From NCBI GenBank assembly GCA_001771975.1, contig MERE01000171.1, forward strand, positions 1 to 10,861: a stretch of DNA of 10,861 nucleotides, in the 5' to 3' direction. A program made the translations under genes and the position numbers. Shown here piece by piece: positions 1 through 5,536 of the stretch. The notes under the pieces were generated by a model, which saw only the letters and a program-made list of their open reading frames with translations, searched no databases and was not told the origin of the DNA. Numbering within the stretch: the first letter of the stretch is position 1; the number at the start of each line of letters is the position of its first letter. The DNA comes from Betaproteobacteria bacterium RIFCSPLOWO2_02_FULL_68_150 (GTDB taxonomy: Bacteria; Pseudomonadota; Gammaproteobacteria; Burkholderiales; SG8-39).

Positions 1-47
1 GGCAGGTTGTCGCGCGCAAAAGTGTCGCTGTGGGCGCTCGGGGTCAT
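1..47 (-). CDS. Aromatic acyl-CoA ligase, N-terminus only (runs off the left edge)
   Basis: Partial gene of which only 15 full codons lie in the window. The ATG at 47-45 (minus strand) is preceded by GGGAG with a 5-base spacer, a good Shine-Dalgarno. The peptide begins MTPSAHSDTFARDNLP. The SAHxDTFARDxLPP pattern is, from memory, the usual start of benzoate-CoA / 2-aminobenzoate-CoA ligase-type AMP-forming synthetases, which activate aromatic acids with ATP and CoA in the cytoplasm. The catalytic motifs lie outside the window, so the substrate cannot be called. A TAAAAT -10-like box sits about 25 bases upstream of the ATG, and the gene lies 49 bp downstream of the SRPBCC-like gene on the same strand, so it may have its own promoter or be read through from that operon. 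The assignment rests on 15 residues only. Confidence 0.6.
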   Translation of the reverse strand, partial: MTPSAHSDTFARDNL

Positions 48-71
48 GCAGACTCCCACCCGAAAGAGCAA

Positions 72-77
72 ATTTTA
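72..77 (-). promoter_or_regulatory. Candidate -10 box for the left-edge CoA ligase
   Basis: TAAAAT on the minus strand matches the sigma-70 -10 consensus at five of six positions and lies in an AT-rich patch within otherwise very GC-rich DNA. Transcription would start near 65, giving a short leader that contains the GGGAG ribosome site. The best -35 I can find (TTAGCC, 18 bp upstream) is poor, so this is a weak call. Confidence 0.3.
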
Positions 78-96
78 CACGCGCTGTGCGCTGCGG

Positions 97-702
97 CTAA
101 CGCGCGGACTCGATCCAGTAGATGGCCAGTCCCAGCGCGACGAGGGCGATGTCGGCCAGGCCGATCACCAGCACGAGAAACGTGATCCGTCGCGCGGCCG
201 GCTTCATCGGCAGCCAGAGCTTGCGCACCAGGCTGCGGTAACCGGGCAGCCATCCCCAGCGCCGGTCGCGCTCGAGCAGCGTTTTCAGCGCCACGCCCCA
301 GGCATGGAGGCTGCGATCGACCTCGGCCGCCGCCGTGGCGCCGCCGTCCTGCGCCACGCGGTATTCGTCGGTGATGGTGAGGCGGCTGCCCCCCGGACGG
401 GGCTCGATCTCGAAGCGCGTGTGCTGTTTCGCCCCCGCCGCGAAGTCGATGCGCCAGGCGAGGCCGGATTCGCGCCTCATTTCGCCATCCAGCACCACAC
501 GCTGGCCGTTGCTGTGATTGCAGAACGCGGCGTGGAACCGCCCGGGTGCGTGCTGTTGCCAGCATTCGAATTCGAGAAACGGGTTGGCGCGGTAGAGGGA
601 CTCGAGCTCGCGGCAGAAGGCTTCGAGCTCGGCGGGCTGGGACCGGGTCTCGAGCACCACCCAGGCCGCATCGCGTCCGGGCGGCGCGCCGCCAGCCGTC
701 AT
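97..702 (-). CDS. SRPBCC-like protein with C-terminal membrane anchor
   Basis: A 201-residue protein of unknown specific function. Residues about 12-145 alternate beta-like and helical stretches (e.g. RFEIEPRPGGSRLTITDEYR at 96-115, then a long helix HAWGVALKTLLE), which suggests the SRPBCC / polyketide-cyclase-like ligand-binding fold. I am only moderately sure of that. A basic stretch (KPAARR, 167-172) is followed by a hydrophobic span at about 174-196 and only five residues, so it looks tail-anchored with the domain in the cytoplasm. The start is the ATG at 702-700, which overlaps the stop of the universal stress gene as ATGA. There is no Shine-Dalgarno, so translation is probably coupled. 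An in-frame ATG at 855 exists, but it lies inside the stress gene and gives low-complexity Ala/Gly/Arg sequence. It is the last gene of the exporter operon. Confidence 0.82.
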   Translation of the reverse strand: MTAGGAPPGRDAAWVVLETRSQPAELEAFCRELESLYRANPFLEFECWQQHAPGRFHAAFCNHSNGQRVVLDGEMRRESGLAWRIDFAAGAKQHTRFEIEPRPGGSRLTITDEYRVAQDGGATAAAEVDRSLHAWGVALKTLLERDRRWGWLPGYRSLVRKLWLPMKPAARRITFLVLVIGLADIALVALGLAIYWIESAR

Positions 703-1163
703 CGCGGATGGGGAATCACCAGCAGAGGAACCGCCAGGGCGCGCAGCAGCGCGCCGGGGTCCATGCGGGAGCGCAGCCCCTTCGTCCGCGGCGGCCGCGG
801 CGAGCCGATCACCACCAGGTCCGGCCGCAGCCGAGCGGCGCATTCGATCAGGCACTGCGCCGGTCGCCCCAGCACGATCTCGCGCGCATAGCTTAGCCCG
901 CGCGCGGCGGCATCCGCCCGAACGCGCGCGACTTCCTCCTCGATCTCGCTCTGCAGCTGGCTTTCCACATGGCGGGCATAAGCATCCCGCGTGCTGGCGT
1001 TGTTGAGCCAGTCATCGCCCATCATGCCCTTCCAGAAATCCGGCACCACCACGAGTTGCGACAGTTGCGCGCCCGGGCCGGCCAGTTCGAGCGCAACGCG
1101 CTCGGCCGCCCGCGCCCCGGCGGTGCCGTGACTCGCCAGCAGGATGTGCCGGTACGTGCCCAG
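699..1163 (-). CDS. Universal stress protein family, probably CTG start
   Basis: A 154-residue UspA-family protein in the family's usual length range. The N-terminus LGTYRHILLASHGTAGARAA matches the beta-1 strand and loop of the family (xYxxILVAxDGS). The C-terminus has the core strand RPDLVVIGSPR (about 113-123) and the final strand AVPLLVIPHPR. The ATP-loop glycines are degenerate: G120 is followed by eight residues before G129 and seven before G137, not G-2x-G-9x-G-S/T, so ATP binding is doubtful. No ATG, GTG or TTG precedes this region. The frame opens at a TAG (1166-1164) that is the stop of the 40-residue gene, and CTG follows directly, so I infer a CTG start by termination-reinitiation. 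The next standard start, GTG at 1052, would delete beta-1 and the nucleotide-loop region. The stop overlaps the next ATG. Confidence 0.8.
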   Translation of the reverse strand: MGTYRHILLASHGTAGARAAERVALELAGPGAQLSQLVVVPDFWKGMMGDDWLNNASTRDAYARHVESQLQSEIEEEVARVRADAAARGLSYAREIVLGRPAQCLIECAARLRPDLVVIGSPRPPRTKGLRSRMDPGALLRALAVPLLVIPHPR

Positions 1164-1286
1164 CTAGATGAAGCTGTAAACCAGCAACGCGATCAGCAGC
1201 GACAGCACGAGCGCCATGACGTCCTCGTAGCGGTCGCTCGTGAACACCGTCAGCGCCGAGCCGCGGTCGAATTTGTCTTCAGCCAT
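1164..1286 (-). CDS. 40-residue single-span membrane protein
   Basis: A very short gene, easily missed. The ATG at 1286-1284 is preceded by a clear Shine-Dalgarno (GGGAG, about 7-base spacer), 15 bases after the exporter's stop. The product starts MAEDKFDRGSALTVFTSDRY and continues into a hydrophobic segment at about 23-40 that ends at the C-terminus, so there is one transmembrane helix with an acidic soluble N-terminal half. Its tight place between the transporter and stress protein genes, good ribosome site and sensible amphipathic layout argue for a real gene. I do not recognise a family. By position it could be an accessory subunit or regulator of the exporter, as small membrane proteins next to transporters often are, but that is inference. 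Its TAG stop directly abuts the CTG start of the next gene. Confidence 0.75.
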   Translation of the reverse strand: MAEDKFDRGSALTVFTSDRYEDVMALVLSLLIALLVYSFI

Positions 1287-1301
1287 GTCGGTCTCCCGGA
1301 C

Positions 1302-2891
1302 TCAGATTGTTTCGGCAACCAGCAGCCAGACCACCAGCAGCGATCCGAGCGCCTTGACGATGCCCACGATACTGCCGACCACCAGCGGCTGGCCGCCCGC
1401 CTGCTTGATGGAGGCCATCGTGATCTGCATCCCGAGCCCCACCAGGCCGAAGGTGAAGAACCAGGCGATCAGGTCGCGGAACATGGCGATTTTCTTCGCC
1501 GTGTGGCGGACCGCGCGATGCGCCTTGACCAGGACGTCGTTCGCCGCCTTGCTCATCAGTTTGGCGTTGACCACGCCGCGCAGCGTGTCGTCGTCGTCGA
1601 TCGACATGAGTTTCTTGTTCTCGACCAGGCGCTGCAGCGCCGCCTTCTGGTCCTGGCGCTGCACCTTGCCCGCCTCGCCCTGCAGCGTCGCGAGGTCCTT
1701 GTCGTTCAACAGCTTGCTGACCGGCTTGCCGTCCTTGTCCTTCGTCGTCATTGCCTTGTCGCTGTTGTCGAAGTACGAGCCCTGGTAGTGCTGGGCCGGC
1801 GCGAAAATGCCGGTCGACGACAGCGCGAACATGAGGATGAAACCGAGCACGAACACCGGGAACTTGCCGACCACGACCTGGACCAGGTCCACCTGCTGCG
1901 CGCCGACTTCGCGCTTCACGTACCACACCGCGAGCCAAAGCACGATGATCGGCAGGAACAGCACGCGCGTGATGTTGAAGATCTCGGCGACCTTCAGCGT
2001 CTCGATGCCCGTGGGCTGGAACGCAAGCGCCGCGCCGGCGACCTGCGCCGAGTTCAGGATCCCGGTGCCGGCCCAGGCGCCGAATTGGATGTAACCCATT
2101 CCCATGGCCTTGCCGACGATCGGAAAGAGGAACATGCACAGCACGCCGAACAGCAGGATCGTACCGATGGTGTAGGCGATCTCGGTGGATTTCGCCTGAA
2201 CCACCGGGGCCGCCGCCACGGCGGCCGAGACGCCGCACACGCCGACGCCGGCCGACAGCACGCCGGTCATCGAGTTGGGCATGTTACGGCGCGCCCCCAT
2301 CCACAGCACGACGCCGACCGAACCAAGTACGAACACGCCGATCAGCACCACCGACAGCCGGCCGAGGTGCGCCAGTTCAGCCAGGCTGTAGAGTGCGCCG
2401 AGCAGGATGACACCCGTTTTCAGGCCGAGCCGCGACAGCCGGACGCCGTTCTCCGCCCAGCCGGGTACCTTGAACACGTTGACGATGATGATCCCGGCAA
2501 GAATGCCCATCACCACGTAGTTGAGGTTCATGACGCTGGCGAAATTGAAGCCGAGCGTCGGTTGCGCTGCCCGTCCCCACTGCCCCATCAGCGGATCGAG
2601 GCCCCACTTGACGATGAAGGCGACGATCATGATGAAGACCACGCCGCCGACCATCGACAGGAAGTAATCGGCATTGCCCTCCTCTTTGGGAGGCGCCAGC
2701 AGCTGCCAGAGGCCGGCCACGATGGCGATGCCACCGAAGGTGTAGCCGAGAACCCCCATTTCCCCGACGTGGCGGGCGGTTCCCAGGAACTTGATGAGAT
2801 CCGCGAGCGCCCCGCTTTGCACCAGGTACGCATAGGCCACCATGATCACGCCGATGCCCAGCGGCCAGACCGTCTTACGTGTGTAGAGCAT
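1302..2891 (-). CDS. YeiH-family (PF03601) putative sulfate/sulfite exporter, long variant
   Basis: A 529-residue polytopic inner-membrane protein. The core (about 113-360) fits the YeiH / UPF0324 'putative sulfate exporter' family: NYVVMGILAGIIIVNVF, GLKTGVILLGALYSL, GVGVCGVSAAVAAAPVVQAK (215-234), then GAWAGTGILNSAQVAGAALA (271-290) and KVAEIFNITRVLFLPI. Substrate export is a family-level prediction, mostly from sulfonate-degrading bacteria. Two features are unusual. About 110 residues with two or three extra hydrophobic spans precede the core. A charged, soluble stretch of about 100 residues (362-466, many Lys/Asp/Gln) interrupts the last helices before FRDLIAWFFTFGLVGLGMQI. Typical family members are roughly 330-350 residues. 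The start is an ATG with a strong GGGAGGGGGGAG ribosome site. It is the first gene of a four-gene minus-strand unit. Confidence 0.88.
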   Translation of the reverse strand: MLYTRKTVWPLGIGVIMVAYAYLVQSGALADLIKFLGTARHVGEMGVLGYTFGGIAIVAGLWQLLAPPKEEGNADYFLSMVGGVVFIMIVAFIVKWGLDPLMGQWGRAAQPTLGFNFASVMNLNYVVMGILAGIIIVNVFKVPGWAENGVRLSRLGLKTGVILLGALYSLAELAHLGRLSVVLIGVFVLGSVGVVLWMGARRNMPNSMTGVLSAGVGVCGVSAAVAAAPVVQAKSTEIAYTIGTILLFGVLCMFLFPIVGKAMGMGYIQFGAWAGTGILNSAQVAGAALAFQPTGIETLKVAEIFNITRVLFLPIIVLWLAVWYVKREVGAQQVDLVQVVVGKFPVFVLGFILMFALSSTGIFAPAQHYQGSYFDNSDKAMTTKDKDGKPVSKLLNDKDLATLQGEAGKVQRQDQKAALQRLVENKKLMSIDDDDTLRGVVNAKLMSKAANDVLVKAHRAVRHTAKKIAMFRDLIAWFFTFGLVGLGMQITMASIKQAGGQPLVVGSIVGIVKALGSLLVVWLLVAETI

Positions 2892-3172
2892 GCTCTCCCC
2901 CCTCCCAATGAAAGAATGCGGGCGTCATCGACGCGAACTCAAGATGCACAGCGTCTCCCGCCACCTGCCAAGCAGGTCACCCACGGCTTGTCGGAACCGC
3001 AATGTTTTTCTGATTATTCAGATCGGCAACGTTCTGAGGCATTCTTCTACGCTACCGATTGTCGCGAGATAATAAGAATATTTTCATGCGGTCCATAAGA
3101 AGTTCTATCGACCCTGCAGCATTCCGCGGGTCGAATGAATTGATGACCCCTATCCTTAAGGCGACAATCAAT
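2892..3172. other. Divergent intergenic region with a perfect dyad
   Basis: A 281-bp spacer between the exporter (leftward) and the secreted-protein gene (rightward), less GC-rich than its surroundings. It holds the exporter's ribosome site at the left end and a perfect inverted repeat ACCTGC-CAA-GCAGGT at 2963-2977, a possible operator about 70-90 bp upstream of the exporter start. Around 3065-3085 is an AT-rich patch with GATAAT (3068-3073, plus strand), a five-of-six -10 match without a convincing -35. No regulator gene is adjacent. I see no further coding potential. Confidence 0.4.
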
Positions 3173-3691
3173 ATGCTAAAGCGATGCTGCGGTGCCGCGC
3201 TGTGCTTGGGTCTGGTTGTACCGACTGTACCGACGGCTTGGGCGCAGGACAAGCCCCTGGCGCCGAGCACCACCAAGCCGGCAGCAGCCAAACCGAAGCC
3301 GAAAGCATCCAGCGCCCAACCGCAGAAGCCGGCGGCGCAGCCATTGCAAGGCGCCGCCGCCGAAGCAGACAGCGCCGGGGTCAAGGCGATCGAAGCGATC
3401 TTCGCTTGTGTCGCGCAGGGACTGCCCGAGGGCTGGCAGCGTGCCTGGGTGGTGGTGACCGAAATGTCGGGGACCGGAAAGGAACGGACCTTCGAGGGTC
3501 GGTTCACGATGTCGCTCGAGGCCGCGAGCGACAAGCGCTGGGACTTCGTCCCCTGCAATGCGCGCAGCGTCGCGGAAGGCGTCTACGGGCTCAACGATTT
3601 CCTCGAGCCTGAAAAGCGGCAGTGGAAAGTCGCGACGCTGCTATTCACGCCCGACGGAAAATTCGAGCTGAAGTACGACTACACGCGATAG
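3173..3691 (+). CDS. Secreted protein of unknown function, YezG/DUF600-like C-terminal domain
   Basis: A 172-residue exported protein. Residues 1-24 form a signal peptide (Lys-Arg, hydrophobic core GAALCLGLVVP, cleavage site AWA|Q at 24/25). Residues 26-62 are a linker of Ala, Pro, Lys and Gln. Residues about 68-172 form a compact domain with two cysteines (79 and 128) that could pair in the periplasm. The domain's pattern, a first helix, then LPEGWQRAWVVVTE, and an end W-KVATLLFTPDGKFELKYDY, resembles the YezG/DUF600 fold known from cytoplasmic immunity proteins of Gram-positives. I rate that similarity as suggestive only. The ATG at 3173 puts the signal peptide at the N-terminus and has AAGG 11 bases upstream. 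The in-frame ATG at 3143 is the alternative. It is a single gene, converging on the dehydratase. Confidence 0.75.
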   Translation: MLKRCCGAALCLGLVVPTVPTAWAQDKPLAPSTTKPAAAKPKPKASSAQPQKPAAQPLQGAAAEADSAGVKAIEAIFACVAQGLPEGWQRAWVVVTEMSGTGKERTFEGRFTMSLEAASDKRWDFVPCNARSVAEGVYGLNDFLEPEKRQWKVATLLFTPDGKFELKYDYTR

Positions 3692-3698
3692 GATCGCG
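3684..3698. terminator. Perfect dyad across the convergent stops, possible hairpin
   Basis: CGCGAT-AGG-ATCGCG is a perfect 6-bp inverted repeat with a 3-base centre that spans the stop codon of the secreted-protein gene and most of the 12-bp gap before the dehydratase stop. It could act as a small bidirectional terminator hairpin, but no T-run follows on either strand, so the role is uncertain. Confidence 0.3.
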
Positions 3699-3703
3699 CG
3701 CCG

Positions 3704-5404
3704 TCAGGCCTTGCGCAGAAAATCGAAATCGCAGCCGTGCTCGGCCTGGAGCACGTGCTCCATGTACAGCCGGGCATAACCGCGCGCCGGCGGCGCGACG
3801 GGTGCCCGCCAGGACGCGCGGCGCTGCGACAGCTCCTGTTCGCCGACCAGCAGGTCGATGCGCCGTTCCTTCACCGAGAGCCGCACGCGGTCGCCCTGGC
3901 GAACCAGAGCGAGCGGACCGCCGATCGCGGCCTCGGGCGACACATGCAGCACGATAGTGCCGAAGGCGGTGCCGCTCATTCTGGCGTCCGAGATCCTGAC
4001 CATGTCCTTGACGCCCGCGCGGGCGAGCTTCGCCGGGATCGGCAGGTAGCCCGCCTCGGGCATGGCGTAGCCGCTCTTTGGCCCGGCATTCTGCAGCACG
4101 AGAAAATCGTCCGGCGCGACGTCGAGCCCCGGGTCGTCGATGCGCGCCGCAAGGTCGTCGAGCGAGCTGAACACCACCGCGCGCGCCTCGCGCTCGAACA
4201 GCCGCGCATCGGCTGCTGAGCGCTTCAGGATCGCGCCATTCGGCGCCAGCGAACCGAACAGCGCCACCAGGCCGCCCTCGCGGGCAAGCGGCTCATGCAA
4301 AGGCCTGATCACGTCGCGGTCGACCCATCGCGGCTCACGCGCCAGCCGTTCGCCCAGCGTCTCCCCTGCGACCGTGATGCACTCGAGATTGAGCAGCGGC
4401 TCGAGTTCGCGCAGCACGGCGCCCAAGCCCCCGGCGGCGTTGAGATCGGACATGTAGTGCTGCCCGGTGGGCTTGAGGTCCACCAGCACCGGAGTGGCGT
4501 CGGACAGCTCGTTCAGCCTGGCGAGCGCAACCTCCACCCCCACTCGCCCCGCGATCGCAATGAGGTGCACGATCGCGTTGGTCGAACCGCCGATCGCGAG
4601 CAGCACGCGCAAAGCGTTCTCTACCGAGTGCGCAGTGATCACCTGCGAGGGCCGGATCGGGTCTTGCGCCAGCGCGACGGCACGCGCGCCGCTCGCCTCT
4701 GCGGCGCGCAGGCGGTCGGCGTGGACGGCCGGGATCGCCGCCGTTCCCGGCAGCGCCATGCCGAGCGCTTCGGCGATCGCCGCCATGGTCGAGGCAGTGC
4801 CCATCACGGCGCAGGTCCCTGCGGTCGTCGCGAGGTTGCCCTCGATTTCCGCGACTTCCGCGGCGTCCACCTTCCCGGCGCGATGCAACGCCCAGAAGCG
4901 GCGGCAGTCGGTGCAGGCGCCGAGCCGCTCGCCGTGAAACGAGGTCGGCATCATCGGACCGGCGAGCAGCTGCACCGCGGGCACATCGGCCGAGGCGGCC
5001 CCCATCAGTTGCGCCGGGACCGTCTTGTCGCAACCGCCGACGAGCACCACGGCGTCCATCGGCTGCGCGCGGATCATCTCCTCGACATCCATCGCCATCA
5101 GGTTGCGGAACATCATCGAGGTCGGGCTGAGGAAGACTTCGCCGAGCGACACGGTCGGGAACTCGAGCGGCAACCCGCCCGCGGCGAGCACGCCGCGCTT
5201 CACGGCATCGATCAGTTCCGGAAAGTGGCGGTGGCAGTTGTTGAATCCGCTGCGCGAGTCGGCGATCCCGACCACCGGGCGCTCGAGCAGCTCGCCGGAA
5301 TACCCCATCGACTTGGCGAACGAGCGCCGCAGGTAGAGCGAGAAGCCGGCGTCGCCGTAGTTGGTGAGCCCGCGCGCGAGTCCGGTTTTCGAGCGTTCGG
5401 TCAT
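3704..5404 (-). CDS. IlvD/Edd-family dehydratase, probably sugar-acid (pentonate/aldonate) type
   Basis: A 566-residue cytoplasmic dehydratase that removes water from a 2,3-dihydroxy acid with an Fe-S cluster and Mg. The three cluster cysteines are visible: C57 in GFNNCHRHF, C125 in GGCDKTVPAQ and C198 in AGTCAVMG. D126 and K127 match the metal-ligand and carbamylated-lysine positions of the family, and the catalytic serine is S477 in SDARMSGTAFG. The NNCHxHF motif, LPLEFPTVSLGE and the C-terminus RGYARLYMEHVLQAEHGCDF fit L-arabinonate/D-xylonate-type dehydratases better than biosynthetic IlvD, though dihydroxy-acid dehydratase cannot be excluded. The ATG at 5404 is the first possible start, because an in-frame TAA lies two codons upstream. 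No Shine-Dalgarno is visible, but a TACAAT box ends 5 bases before the ATG. No sugar-acid pathway partners lie nearby. Confidence 0.93.
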   Translation of the reverse strand: MTERSKTGLARGLTNYGDAGFSLYLRRSFAKSMGYSGELLERPVVGIADSRSGFNNCHRHFPELIDAVKRGVLAAGGLPLEFPTVSLGEVFLSPTSMMFRNLMAMDVEEMIRAQPMDAVVLVGGCDKTVPAQLMGAASADVPAVQLLAGPMMPTSFHGERLGACTDCRRFWALHRAGKVDAAEVAEIEGNLATTAGTCAVMGTASTMAAIAEALGMALPGTAAIPAVHADRLRAAEASGARAVALAQDPIRPSQVITAHSVENALRVLLAIGGSTNAIVHLIAIAGRVGVEVALARLNELSDATPVLVDLKPTGQHYMSDLNAAGGLGAVLRELEPLLNLECITVAGETLGERLAREPRWVDRDVIRPLHEPLAREGGLVALFGSLAPNGAILKRSAADARLFEREARAVVFSSLDDLAARIDDPGLDVAPDDFLVLQNAGPKSGYAMPEAGYLPIPAKLARAGVKDMVRISDARMSGTAFGTIVLHVSPEAAIGGPLALVRQGDRVRLSVKERRIDLLVGEQELSQRRASWRAPVAPPARGYARLYMEHVLQAEHGCDFDFLRKA

Positions 5405-5409
5405 GGTTT

Positions 5410-5415
5410 ATTGTA
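5410..5415 (-). promoter_or_regulatory. Candidate -10 box of the dehydratase gene
   Basis: TACAAT on the minus strand matches five of six positions of the sigma-70 -10 consensus. It ends 5 bases before the dehydratase ATG, so transcription would begin at about the A of the start codon. Together with the missing Shine-Dalgarno this suggests a leaderless mRNA. No good -35 stands at 16-18 bp. Confidence 0.35.
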
Positions 5416-5511
5416 GCCGATGCTTTTCCAAGTGCTTGATTTGTAATGGTGGGCAAAATCCCACTTTCCAGCCGCACAACTTTGTGGTTGTGTTCCCAAA
5501 CACGCTGGGCC

Positions 5512-5517
5512 TATTGT
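5512..5517 (+). promoter_or_regulatory. Weak candidate -10 box of the methyltransferase operon
   Basis: TATTGT (four of six to TATAAT) lies 19 bases before the methyltransferase ATG. The only -35-like element is TTGTGT at 5488-5493, 18 bp upstream and inside the CACAAC/GTTGTG dyad, which would let a dyad-binding protein compete with polymerase. The match is weak. Confidence 0.22.
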
Positions 5518-5536
5518 CCCCGGCGAGGAGCGCGGA

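Larger units (their letters stand above)
5405..5536. promoter_or_regulatory. Divergent promoter region with several dyads
   Basis: A 132-bp spacer between the dehydratase (leftward) and the methyltransferase operon (rightward), clearly less GC-rich than the genes. It contains inverted repeats GTGGG-N6-CCCAC (5449-5464), CACAAC-N6-GTTGTG (5475-5492) and GTGTT-N4-AACAC (5490-5503), the last two overlapping. These are plausible operator or small-hairpin elements. The methyltransferase ribosome site (GAGGAG, about 6-base spacer) ends the region. I cannot identify the regulator. Confidence 0.45.

Noticed and set aside
7..891. 294-codon plus-strand frame opposite the SRPBCC-like and stress genes
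   Set aside because: It has low-complexity Arg/Gly/Ala composition, no ribosome site, and is antisense to better-supported coupled genes.
699..1052. Stress protein starting at the GTG at 1052
   Set aside because: This start removes the conserved beta-1 strand and loop that are encoded in frame just upstream, so the longer CTG-started form is preferred.
969..3098. 709-codon open frame on the plus strand opposite the exporter and stress genes
   Set aside because: The product is extremely rich in His, Arg, Asp and Gln with no domain logic, and it lies exactly antisense to a well-recognised membrane protein. It is a codon-bias shadow.
3059..3172. Upstream TTG-started extension of the secreted protein
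   Set aside because: It would bury the signal peptide behind 38 non-signal residues and has no ribosome site.
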